Source: an uncultured Candidatus Melainabacteria bacterium
GTDB lineage: Bacteria; Cyanobacteriota; Vampirovibrionia; Gastranaerophilales; Gastranaerophilaceae
Direction: 5' to 3'
Assembly: GCA_934667125.1 (NCBI GenBank)
Contig: CAKULF010000004.1
Span: forward strand, 92,378-156,377
DNA length: 64,000 nucleotides
Positions 53,225 to 61,341 of the stretch are shown one piece after another. Positions within the stretch are counted from its first letter, which is position 1. The number at the start of each line of letters is the position of its first letter. The notes under the pieces are model-generated. The model was given only the letters and a program-made list of their open reading frames with translations, made no database searches and had not been told where the DNA came from. The translations under genes were made by a program, and so were the position numbers.

Positions 53225-54573
53225 GTTATATCATTAAGAAGTGTGATAATCGCTTTTTGACCTTCAGAGGTTTTGAAGTTTGCTAAAGCTTCGTATAAAA
53301 CACTGGAAGTTTTTTGTTCGTTTTTACGTTCTTTTGCTAATTCAAGATTTTGTCTGAATACTTCAACCAGAGCTGTTTGTAATTGCGCTGTATCAAAATT
53401 TTCAGCTGCGTATCTTAATGTTTCACCACCATTAACCCATAGCATTTCAGGATGATTTTGAAGTAACTCAACAAGAGCCTGTTTTCCTTCAGGCGTTATA
53501 AATCTTTCTGCTGCATAATTTAAAGGTGTGTGATTATATTCGTTTTTTATTTCTGCCAATTTTGGATATTGCTCAAATAACCCAATAAGAGCCTGTTCGC
53601 CTTCTGGAGTTTTTAATTTTGCTGATAATTTATGCGCAAGAGTATCACGCGTGATTCTATCTTCGATTTCGAATATTTCGGGGTGCTTTTTGAGGAAATC
53701 AATAAGAGCCAGCTGTTTTTCCGGTGTTTTAAATTCAGTTAAAGTATAGCATAATGAAGCGTAGTCGTATGGATTCATAATTTTTGTTAATTCCGGATGT
53801 TTGTTAATAAAATCCATAAGAGCTTGTTGCCCTTGTGGGGTTTTGAAATTATTTGTCGCATACTGTAAAGGCGTGCAACCAAAACAGTTTTTTAGTTTAG
53901 CTAATTCAAGATTTTCCTCAAATAATTTTATAATATCTTCTTGTGCCTCTGGCGTATCAAAATGTTCTGCCGCCACATATAAAGGAGAAATGCCATAGTA
54001 TTTGTTTATCGTTGTTGCTAATTCAGGATATTTTCTAAATAGTCCAATAATTGCAAGCTGGTTTTCTGCTGTTTTTGCATACTCTGCTGTAAGTTCCAAT
54101 GCAGTATGTTGATAAATATTTTTTGTTAGCGCCAATTCAGGATGTTTTTCAAATAGCTCTATTATAGCTTGTTGTGTTTTTGGGGATTTGAAATTTTCCG
54201 CAGCCTCAATAATGGGTGGATAATAACCTTGTTTTGCAAAATCAGGATATTTTTTAAATAAATCTATAAGTGCAAGTTGAACTTTCGGTTCTTGCATATA
54301 TTTGATTCTAAAACTTAAATTTTCCGCAGTCGTTATTGACGAACGATTTTCTTTTAAATTGTTTTTAAGCTTTTTAATATATCTTATCTGCTCTTCGGCT
54401 GATATATCGTAATATGTGCCAAAAGCTAAGTTTCTTGTTGTAAAGGAAGCTTTGGAATTATTATAAATGCTATTAGTTGTTGCGCTTTGACTTTGTGCAT
54501 TATTTATAGCTTGTTTTTGTGTGTTTTTAAAACCTGTTTGTCTATTGGATAAAACTATCGGCAAAATTTTCAT
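53203..54573 (-). CDS. Ankyrin-like repeat protein with polar N-terminal leader
   Basis: A 456-aa protein. Residues ~1-55 are polar (Asn/Gln/Ser/Thr-rich) with no hydrophobic segment and end in LAFGTYYD. From ~90 to ~445 there are about nine regular repeats of 36-37 residues of the form TPExQxALIxLFxKHPELAxxxNxYxxTPLxYAAExF. The TPLxYAA portion is ankyrin-like, and the rest is an unusual second helix pair. Ankyrin-type proteins are frequent among host-directed effectors, and the N-terminus could be a non-classical secretion signal (inference). It overlaps hpt by 22 bp tail to tail. Confidence 0.75.
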   Translation of the reverse strand: MKILPIVLSNRQTGFKNTQKQAINNAQSQSATTNSIYNNSKASFTTRNLAFGTYYDISAEEQIRYIKKLKNNLKENRSSITTAENLSFRIKYMQEPKVQLALIDLFKKYPDFAKQGYYPPIIEAAENFKSPKTQQAIIELFEKHPELALTKNIYQHTALELTAEYAKTAENQLAIIGLFRKYPELATTINKYYGISPLYVAAEHFDTPEAQEDIIKLFEENLELAKLKNCFGCTPLQYATNNFKTPQGQQALMDFINKHPELTKIMNPYDYASLCYTLTEFKTPEKQLALIDFLKKHPEIFEIEDRITRDTLAHKLSAKLKTPEGEQALIGLFEQYPKLAEIKNEYNHTPLNYAAERFITPEGKQALVELLQNHPEMLWVNGGETLRYAAENFDTAQLQTALVEVFRQNLELAKERKNEQKTSSVLYEALANFKTSEGQKAIITLLNDITYSKYPI

Positions 54574-54645
54574 AGGTTAAGCTTCTCCCTCGATGACATC
54601 TTATTTATCTAAAACATGTGAAAAAATAATTTTGCTATTATTTAT

Positions 54646-55182
54646 TTATGGCAAAAAGAAAAATCTGCAAACCACAATAGCGGCGAATAAGCCCACTATA
54701 TCAGCTAAAATTCCAACCATAATTGCATATTTGAATTTTTTAATTCCAACCGCCCCAAAATAAACCGCCGCAACATAAAAAGTTGTTTCGCTGCTTCCTG
54801 TGATGACGGCAGCTAGTTTTGTAGCGTATGAATTAACGCCTGTTTTATCGATAATATCCGCTAAAACCCCCAGAGTAGCAGAGCCTGATAGTGAACGGGT
54901 TAAAATTATCATAGATGTTTCAATTGGAACTTTAGCTAAATCAAATAACGGTTTAAAAAGTTTTTCAAAAATTTCAATTGCGCCGCTTGCCCGAAGCATT
55001 CCGCAGCAAACCATTATGGCAATTAAATAAGGAATGATTTTAATTGCAACGTTAAAGCCTTCTTTTGCGCCGTCTACAAAAACTTCGTAGGAGGGAACTT
55101 TTTTAACCATCGCCCAAATTAAAATCGTGCAAATGATGAAAGGTAGGATATACAAGGATAAATCGGACAAAAATTTTATCAT
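54646..55182 (-). CDS. spmB: Spore maturation protein B-like membrane protein
   Basis: A 178-aa membrane protein of the SpmB/nucleoside-recognition (Gate) family with about five helices. Typical elements: VDGAKEGFNVAIKIIPYLIAIMV (about residues 37-59), LTRSLSGSATLGVLADII and GSSETTFYVAAVYFGAVGIKK. In spore formers SpmAB affects core dehydration; in other bacteria the pair is thought to be a transporter. It overlaps spmA by 4 nt (ATGA). Confidence 0.9.
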   Translation of the reverse strand: MIKFLSDLSLYILPFIICTILIWAMVKKVPSYEVFVDGAKEGFNVAIKIIPYLIAIMVCCGMLRASGAIEIFEKLFKPLFDLAKVPIETSMIILTRSLSGSATLGVLADIIDKTGVNSYATKLAAVITGSSETTFYVAAVYFGAVGIKKFKYAIMVGILADIVGLFAAIVVCRFFFLP

Positions 55183-55754
55183 TTATAATACCTTTCAAAA
55201 ATTTTAGAGAAAAATATCGCTGATAAAAATGCAATAGAAGTTACAATCAAAGTTGGAAGAATAATTTGAGTTGGGTTTTGCATACCTTTAGCAGCAAGAA
55301 TAGCAATAACAACAGCAGGAACGATTTGAAAACCGGCGGTGTTAATAGCTAAAAATGTACACATCGAATTTGTTGCGGTTTTTTTGTCGGGATTTTTTTC
55401 TTGCATATTTTCCATAGCCTTAATCCCAAAAGGCGTTGCAGCATTAGATAAACCAAGTGCATTAGCTGAAATATTAAGCGCAACATTGGATATAGCCTCA
55501 TTATTGTCTTTTAAATCGGGAAATAGCCATATTAGAGGCTTTTTAATCAATTTTGAAAAACTTTCCATAAGCCCTGAACGTTGGGCGATTTTAACCATGC
55601 CAAGCCAAAAGCCCATAACCCCAATAAGGCTAAAAGCAACTTCAACTGCGCTTTTTGCACTTTTCAACATTTGTTGAATAGTGTTATCCAAATTTCCCGT
55701 TATAATTGCGCAAACAAACGAGAAAATTATTAAAAAAATGAATATATAGTTCAT
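55179..55754 (-). CDS. spmA: Spore maturation protein A-like membrane protein
   Basis: A 191-aa partner of SpmB, with the Gate-domain features AVEVAFSLIGVMGFWLGMVKIAQRSGLME (about residues 37-65), SANALGLSNAATPFGIKAMENMQ and NTAGFQIVPAVVIAILAA. About five transmembrane helices. Its start directly abuts the stop of the acidic protein gene (55755), so the four genes from 57020 down to spmB form one operon. A sporulation role is unlikely in an LPS-bearing organism. Confidence 0.9.
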   Translation of the reverse strand: MNYIFIFLIIFSFVCAIITGNLDNTIQQMLKSAKSAVEVAFSLIGVMGFWLGMVKIAQRSGLMESFSKLIKKPLIWLFPDLKDNNEAISNVALNISANALGLSNAATPFGIKAMENMQEKNPDKKTATNSMCTFLAINTAGFQIVPAVVIAILAAKGMQNPTQIILPTLIVTSIAFLSAIFFSKIFERYYK

Positions 55755-56873
55755 TTATTTTTGAAGCTCTCCAAGAAAATATTGCTCACCTTTTTCTGTG
55801 ATACAGTATTGCTTGATGTCGCTGTCGTTTACAACTTTTAGGAATTCTTTTTGCAAAAGCTCATTTAAAATTGACATGCCTGCTATTCTGCCTGTCGCTC
55901 TAAAAAGTTTAGCGTTAATTGATTTCATTGTAAAACTTTCGATATCAGCAATATTTTTAATATAATAACTGCAAATCAAAAAATCATCAATAGTTTTTTC
56001 GCTATCAAAGTTTTTAATGAAATCTTTAAAATCGTGTGAATTGCTGTCGACTTTTGGCTCTTGAGGTTTTTCATTTATTATTTTTTCTTCAAGATTTATA
56101 ATATTTTCTTTTGCCTTAACTTCTTTTTCAAGCTCATATTCAGGAATATTGTATGTTTTTTCTTGAGTTAAAATCGTGGGTTCAGGATATTTGAAATTAT
56201 CCAAAATTGATGGTTCATTTTTTTCTTCAAAAATTTCTGTCGGAGTTGAAACTTGTGTGTTAAAAATGTTTTCAAGTTCGTCTTGATTTGGATCATTTTC
56301 TTCTTTGATAATCGTTTCTTGCGTTTCGGTTGGAATTTCAACAATTTCATCCGATAACATCAAATCTTCTATATTAATTTCTTCTGTTGGAATGCTTTCA
56401 TATTTCGGTTTTTCTTCTTGAATTTCTTTATTTTCGTCTTTAAAAACCAAAACATCATCTAAATTTGTTGCAGTTTCTTCTTTTATATCTTGAAATTTTA
56501 TTTCTTCTTTAGCTATTTCAGTTGGTTTTTCTTCAGCTTTTTTAACTTCTTCAACTTCGCTAACGATATTAATTTCATTTTTAGCAACAGTTGGAGTTTC
56601 AACCGGTTCTTCGATTATAGTTGGAGTTTGGCTTGCTTCTTCAATTGGTTCAGCCTTTTCAACTTCTTCAATTTCTTCAACTTCTTCAACTTCTTCAATA
56701 GATTTAACATTAGAATTATTTATCTCAACTTTTTTGATTTTGCTTTCAAATTCTTTGCTTGCACCAAAAAAGTAAGAAAAATATAAATCCATTTCTCTTG
56801 CTATGATATCTCTATCTTGCGAATTTAAGCTAAACTCGCCGTCATTCGCTTTTATTTTAATATTGTATTGCAC
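55755..56873 (-). CDS. Acidic protein with long Glu-rich linker and C-terminal winged-helix-like domain
   Basis: A 372-aa protein not assigned to a family. Residues ~1-45 form a small folded start (MQYNIKIKANDGEFSLNSQD). A very acidic, disordered stretch with Glu/Val/Pro repeats follows (~50-285). The last ~85 residues (DFIKNFDSEKTIDDFLICSY ... YCITEKGEQYFLGELQK) look like a winged helix ending in a TEKGExYF wing. This architecture could link DNA or protein binding at both ends. The first 45 residues resemble the 42-aa protein encoded just upstream in being a short hydrophilic domain. In operon with spmAB. Confidence 0.7.
   Translation of the reverse strand: MQYNIKIKANDGEFSLNSQDRDIIAREMDLYFSYFFGASKEFESKIKKVEINNSNVKSIEEVEEVEEIEEVEKAEPIEEASQTPTIIEEPVETPTVAKNEINIVSEVEEVKKAEEKPTEIAKEEIKFQDIKEETATNLDDVLVFKDENKEIQEEKPKYESIPTEEINIEDLMLSDEIVEIPTETQETIIKEENDPNQDELENIFNTQVSTPTEIFEEKNEPSILDNFKYPEPTILTQEKTYNIPEYELEKEVKAKENIINLEEKIINEKPQEPKVDSNSHDFKDFIKNFDSEKTIDDFLICSYYIKNIADIESFTMKSINAKLFRATGRIAGMSILNELLQKEFLKVVNDSDIKQYCITEKGEQYFLGELQK
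56663..56698. repeat. 9-bp tandem repeat TTCTTCAAC in the acidic-protein gene
   Basis: Four imperfect tandem copies of TTCTTCAAC/T encode alternating Glu-Val-Glu on the minus strand. The unit of three codons keeps the frame, so the Glu-rich linker can vary in length. Confidence 0.6.
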
Positions 56874-56891
56874 AATAACTAATTCCTAATT

Positions 56892-57020
56892 CTATTGTTG
56901 TTGTTTTTTTAAGATTTCTTCACGCCATTTTTCAAGTTGTTGTTCAACAAAATCTGCGTCGTCTGACGAAAATTCAATTTCCAAGTCGCCTTTTTTCATT
57001 TTAAATACGTATTGAGGCAT
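56892..57020 (-). CDS. Small hydrophilic protein (42 aa), first gene of the spmAB operon
   Basis: The ORF from ATG 57018-57020 encodes MPQYVFKMKKGDLEIEFSSD and then DADFVEQQLEKWREEILKK with a Gln tail. AGGAG lies 10 nt upstream, and a minus-strand TATAAT (plus 49-54 of the 57.0 kb line, 57049-57054) forms a likely promoter. It ends 18 bp before the acidic-protein gene. The beta-strand then helix layout matches the opening residues of that downstream protein (MQYNIKIKANDGEFSLNSQD), so the two may share a small domain. Confidence 0.6.
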   Translation of the reverse strand: MPQYVFKMKKGDLEIEFSSDDADFVEQQLEKWREEILKKQQQ

Positions 57021-57048
57021 AAAACTAAAACTCCTATCCTATAACAAT

Positions 57049-57054
57049 ATTATA
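57049..57054 (-). promoter_or_regulatory. -10 box of the 42-aa/acidic/spmAB operon
   Basis: TATAAT on the minus strand lies 28 nt upstream of the 42-aa start codon. No clear -35 hexamer is seen. Confidence 0.4.
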
Positions 57055-57243
57055 GTAAAAACTTTTTAATTTTTTCCAGTTTTTTAAGTATTGTTAAAAA
57101 AAATTAACAGAGCATGCTTTAAAATTGATTTTTTTCAAAAAAATATTAAATTATTACTAGAATAGCCCGATTTTTAGTACAAATGTATGACTAAATCGAT
57201 ATTCATTTTTTCTATAATTTAATAGGGATTTAGGAGGTTATTG

Positions 57244-58743
57244 TTGTATAATTCGATTTATCCGATAAATATCAATTATTCAAAACCGAACAGCTACAGA
57301 AAATCTGATAGCAATAATTCTCCTGCGCAAAGTGCAACCGATTCAAATAAACAAAATAATACTTTCCCAAACGGCACAAAAGTAGCTATAGACTATTCAA
57401 AAGGTCAAATTAATATTTCCCAAGTTTTAACTGATTTTAGAAGTACAATAATTGCCATCAACGCTCCAGATGAAGTCAGGAGCGAAGTTTCAACCTATTT
57501 AGATTTGGTTGAAAAAGAATCAAAAAAAGAAAACCCATCCAGAGATATTATTCTTGCAAACTTAAAAATAGCCTCAAAAATCTCCGATAATTACATCGCT
57601 TCAAGCCTTAAAAAGCCGTCTAATGTTGTAGAGGGCTGGATTGACGCATTATTTTTACAAAAAATTAACCTTAAAGCAAATCCTGATGAAATAAATCCCG
57701 ATTTTTTGTTGGAATTTCCTAAAAATGCTCAACAAAGAATAGATGATAATCTTGCTCAACAAAATGCAAAAGCGCCTCAAGAGGCTGAAATAGCCCCTGA
57801 GCAACCCGTTCAATCATCTGAAATAAAAGTTGAAAAAGTTGCAACTGAAGCGGTTGAACCAATTGTTCAAGAACCACATGAAGAAGATATCGAAGTTGAA
57901 AGTAATTTAGATTTATCAGCTCCAACAACTTTAGCTTCCGCTCCAATTGAAGTTCAAACAGCCTCAGTTGGCTCATATGCGCCTCAAAATGAATATGATA
58001 AACAAGCAAAACAAATTTTAGCCCAAGCAAAAGCGCTTCCAACAACAAATTCAGGCGATACTCAAGCTTTAAATCTTTTAAACGAGGCTCTTGGAATTTT
58101 GTCGGCAGGAAAAGACACGAATGAAAACATAAAAGCCGCTATCCACTTTGAAAGAGGTAAAATTTTTGATAGCTATGATTACGTCGATTATGCTTTGAGG
58201 GATTATTTTGAAGCCACAAAAGCAAGCGAATACAACCTAAAAGCCCAAGCCTACTTTAAATCAGGCTCAATTTATGATGAATTTAATGAATATACTCCGG
58301 CACTTGATGGCTATCTTTCATCTGTTGCTTATAGCGGAGAAGCAGATAACGCAAAGGCTCAAGCCGTTGTCCTATCAAAAATTGCAGCATTATATACAAA
58401 ACAACTTGATGTTCAAAATACTCTTGATTACTCATCATTAGCGGGCGAAACCGCAAGAAGTACAAATGACGACAAATTAATTGCTTCAACATATTCAAAG
58501 TCTGCTTCTAATTTACAATTTTTAGGCAAAAACGAAGATGCTCTAAAGGACTTTAGAACTGCAATTCAAGCTTTTTCAAGAACGGAAGAAAGCGAGCTTG
58601 ATATGGCTGAAAATTATTCAAAAGCTGCTGAAGTTATGAGAAAACTTGGAAATTTTGCTAAGGCAAACAAGCTTCAAGCAAAGGCTCAGATATATTATCA
58701 AAAAGCCCAACATAACAACGGTTTGTTGGAAGAAGTAAGTTAA
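57244..58743 (+). CDS. TPR-like repeat protein with polar N-terminus
   Basis: A 499-aa protein. AGGAGG (57232-57237) is 6 nt before TTG 57244, which I prefer over the adjacent TTG at 57241. Residues ~1-55 are polar, starting YNSIYPININYSKPNSYRKS. A helical domain follows (~60-165), then an acidic/Pro/Val linker (~170-255). Helical TPR-like repeats cover ~260-490 (AIHFERGKIFDSYDYVDYAL, IAALYTKQLDVQNTLDYSSL, and NEDALKDFRTAIQAF). A TATAAT box lies at 57213-57218. Its last 86 bp are also coding on the other strand (aroB), an unusually long convergent overlap. Function unknown. Confidence 0.75.
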   Translation: MYNSIYPININYSKPNSYRKSDSNNSPAQSATDSNKQNNTFPNGTKVAIDYSKGQINISQVLTDFRSTIIAINAPDEVRSEVSTYLDLVEKESKKENPSRDIILANLKIASKISDNYIASSLKKPSNVVEGWIDALFLQKINLKANPDEINPDFLLEFPKNAQQRIDDNLAQQNAKAPQEAEIAPEQPVQSSEIKVEKVATEAVEPIVQEPHEEDIEVESNLDLSAPTTLASAPIEVQTASVGSYAPQNEYDKQAKQILAQAKALPTTNSGDTQALNLLNEALGILSAGKDTNENIKAAIHFERGKIFDSYDYVDYALRDYFEATKASEYNLKAQAYFKSGSIYDEFNEYTPALDGYLSSVAYSGEADNAKAQAVVLSKIAALYTKQLDVQNTLDYSSLAGETARSTNDDKLIASTYSKSASNLQFLGKNEDALKDFRTAIQAFSRTEESELDMAENYSKAAEVMRKLGNFAKANKLQAKAQIYYQKAQHNNGLLEEVS

Positions 58744-59719
58744 TATTTTTATTTTCAACTTTTTTATCTTGTTTCATAAGTTCGATAAATTTTTTCTTGT
58801 TGAACTTAACTTTTTTGGTTGCTAAATCCAATTTTTCTAACAAATTAATTATAGTGTTGTAATATTCTTCATCGATTTTATTCAATGATAGCGCCAGTTT
58901 TGAAGCATATTTAATTCCATACGCAACCGCTTCGCCGTGGGAAAACTTTTTGTAATTGGTTAAAGTTTCAATCGGATGAGCAAACGTGTGTCCAAAATTT
59001 AAAATTTTCCTTAAGCCGCCCTCTTTTTCGTCTTGTTCAACAACGGCAACTTTCAAATTTGCACAAGCATTAATAATATATTTCATTTCATTTTTAATAT
59101 CTTGTTTTTGATTTTTAATTAGAAAATCAAGCAAATCATAGTTATTATTGCATTTGCAGGATTTTTCAATTAGTGCATATTTAATAATTTCGCCCATGCC
59201 GCATTTTAATTCTTTATTATTTAAAGTGTTTAAAAAAGTTGTGTCGATTAAAACTTTTGAAGCTTTATAAAAACTTCCGATTAAATTTTTTCCGTATTTC
59301 GTGTTATAGCCTGTTTTTCCACCAATAGCCGAATCGCACATGGCAAGAAGCGTTGTTGGAATTTGAATTAATTCAACTCCTCTTAAAATTGTGCTTGCGC
59401 AAAAACCTGCTAAATCGCCCACAACTCCGCCACCAAGCGCAACTATCGTATCTTTTCTTTCAATTTTTTTTGAAAGCAATTGCTCCATTATATAATTATA
59501 AGTTTTAAAATTTTTGTATTTTTCGCCATCTTTAATAACAATAATTTTATCCTTTTGAAATTTGTATAAAATTTGAGGATAAAGCTTTGAAAGCGTTGTG
59601 TTAGTAATTAAAAAGCAGTTTTTGTTTGCAAGAATATTATTCAGATAATCAACCAAATCGTCTTGAAAAATAATTTCACTTTTGCTTTTTTCAACGTTAT
59701 TTATCTCAATTTTATACAT
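58658..59719 (-). CDS. aroB: 3-dehydroquinate synthase
   Basis: Second step of the shikimate pathway: DAHP to 3-dehydroquinate, with NAD+ and a metal. 353 aa. The NAD-binding loop ALGGGVVGDLAGFCAST (residues 94-110), PTTLLAMCDSAIGGKTGYN, GEIIKYALIEKS and LNFGHTFAHPIET (metal ligands) are all present. The C-terminus, VGLFDNISEPLLEACLP, matches AroB ends, although it lies inside the 3' end of the convergent TPR gene (86-bp overlap). It overlaps aroK by 8 nt. Confidence 0.96.
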   Translation of the reverse strand: MYKIEINNVEKSKSEIIFQDDLVDYLNNILANKNCFLITNTTLSKLYPQILYKFQKDKIIVIKDGEKYKNFKTYNYIMEQLLSKKIERKDTIVALGGGVVGDLAGFCASTILRGVELIQIPTTLLAMCDSAIGGKTGYNTKYGKNLIGSFYKASKVLIDTTFLNTLNNKELKCGMGEIIKYALIEKSCKCNNNYDLLDFLIKNQKQDIKNEMKYIINACANLKVAVVEQDEKEGGLRKILNFGHTFAHPIETLTNYKKFSHGEAVAYGIKYASKLALSLNKIDEEYYNTIINLLEKLDLATKKVKFNKKKFIELMKQDKKVENKNINLLLPTNRCYVGLFDNISEPLLEACLP

Positions 59720-60227
59720 TTTTTGCTATTTCCTTAATTATTTTATCAACTATTTCATCAATAGTTTCATTTTCATTTTCAATTGTCAATTTTGCTTGTT
59801 TATACAAAACTTCTCTTTGATTTAAAATTTTTTCAATTTCTTTTTTTGGATTTTCAACATTTAATAAAGGTCTGTTTTTATTATTTTTAATTCTATCAAA
59901 TATAGCGCCAACAGAGGATTTTAGATAGATTGATAAAATCTCATCATTAAAAATTAAATTTCTGTTATTTTTATTTAAAACAACACCTCCGCCTGTTGAA
60001 ATAATGAAATTATCTTTTTTGATTAAATCTTTTAAAATGTTTTCTTCTTCTTTTCTAAAATTTTCTTCACCAAATTGTTTAAAATAGTCTTTAATTTTTA
60101 TTTTAAATTTTTTTTCAAAAATTTCATCGCATTCAAATAAGCTAAAACCAAGCCTATGAGCCAGTTTTTGCGCTATTGTACTTTTTCCTGAACCCATCAT
60201 GCCAATCAAAATAATTTTAGATTTCAT
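59712..60227 (-). CDS. aroK: Shikimate kinase
   Basis: Phosphorylates shikimate with ATP. The 171-aa protein has Walker A GMMGSGKST (residues 8-16), the shikimate-binding ECDEIFEKKF (about 33-42), FRKEEENIL, STGGGVVLN (about 77-85) and RPLL (lid, about 118-121). It overlaps aroC by 11 nt and aroB by 8 nt. Confidence 0.95.
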   Translation of the reverse strand: MKSKIILIGMMGSGKSTIAQKLAHRLGFSLFECDEIFEKKFKIKIKDYFKQFGEENFRKEEENILKDLIKKDNFIISTGGGVVLNKNNRNLIFNDEILSIYLKSSVGAIFDRIKNNKNRPLLNVENPKKEIEKILNQREVLYKQAKLTIENENETIDEIVDKIIKEIAKNV

Positions 60228-61341
60228 TTAACCTCTTTAAATAAAATTCAAATGAATTATCTATATCTCGTTTGCAATCTGAGCCGAATTTATCTAAAAA
60301 TGCGTCTAAAATAACTATTGCGCTCATATTTTTAGCCACAACTCCGCATGCTTCAACAGCGCAATTATCCGCTCTTTCAAAGTGTGCTTCAATTTTTTTA
60401 TGGCTTTCAATCTCAACAGAATCAAGCTTTTTGGCGATTGTTGGAATTGGTTTCATTGCAACGGTTAAAATAATATCTTCCCCGTTTGACATGCCACCTT
60501 CAATTCCGCCTGAATTGTTGGTTTTGTGGCGATATTTATCATTTTCAAAATAAATAGAATCATGCGAATTATAACCTGATAATGTCGCATATTCTTTTCC
60601 CAAGCCAACTTCAACTGATTTTATAGCAGGAATTGACATCAAAGCTTGTGCCAACTTGCCATCCAGCCTTTTATCCCAATGCACAAAGCTTCCAAGCCCA
60701 GCAGGAACATTTTTTATTGTAATTTTGATTATTCCACCAAGACTATCTGATTTAGCTTTATATTCATCAATTGTTTTGTTGAAATCCTCTTTATTTGCGC
60801 AATTTCCGATTGATAAAATTTCAAAAGAAAATTCAATATTATAATTTTTTAAAATATTTTGACAAATCGCCCCAACTGCTACTCTTGTGGTTGTTTCCCT
60901 TGCGCTGGAACGCTCTAGGACGTATCGTATATCTTTAAAATCATATTTTAAGCAGCCTGCCAAATCAGCATGCGCAGGTCTAAAATTTTTAATTTCTTTT
61001 TCTTTGATTTTTTCTAAAATTTCTTCTTTAATTGAATTATCAACAAGTGAAAAGTCAATCTTTTCAACGCTCATCGGATAAATCCAATTTTGCCAATCCT
61101 TATTTGGAATTTCGATTGAAATTGGGCATGCCGTTGTTTCTGAAAATCTTACTCCTGAATTGATTTGGATTTTGTCTTTTTCGATAGACATTCTTCCGCC
61201 TCTGCCATAACCGCCTTGTCGAGCGGATAATTCGGAATTTATGAAATCAAAATCTAATTCATATCCGGCTGGAATTCCCTCTATTATTGCGTTTAATTTT
61301 TTTCCGTGAGATTCTCCTGAGGTTAAAAATCTTATTGCCAT
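60217..61341 (-). CDS. aroC: Chorismate synthase
   Basis: Last common step of aromatic synthesis, FMN-dependent. I start at ATG 61341 (MAIRFLTSGESHGK, 374 aa), the family's normal beginning; it overlaps the nif3 stop as TAATG. Signature blocks: GESHGKKLNAIIEGIPAG, RQGGYGRGGRM, RPAHADLAGCLKYDF, ERSSARETTTRVAVGAI, SHDSIYFE, NNSGGIEGGMSNGEDI. With aroK and aroB downstream this is an aroCKB operon. Confidence 0.96.
   Translation of the reverse strand: MAIRFLTSGESHGKKLNAIIEGIPAGYELDFDFINSELSARQGGYGRGGRMSIEKDKIQINSGVRFSETTACPISIEIPNKDWQNWIYPMSVEKIDFSLVDNSIKEEILEKIKEKEIKNFRPAHADLAGCLKYDFKDIRYVLERSSARETTTRVAVGAICQNILKNYNIEFSFEILSIGNCANKEDFNKTIDEYKAKSDSLGGIIKITIKNVPAGLGSFVHWDKRLDGKLAQALMSIPAIKSVEVGLGKEYATLSGYNSHDSIYFENDKYRHKTNNSGGIEGGMSNGEDIILTVAMKPIPTIAKKLDSVEIESHKKIEAHFERADNCAVEACGVVAKNMSAIVILDAFLDKFGSDCKRDIDNSFEFYLKRLNEI

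Noticed and set aside
56490..56786. 98-aa Phe/Asn-rich plus-strand frame
   Set aside because: Complement of the Glu-rich linker of the acidic protein; no ribosome site.
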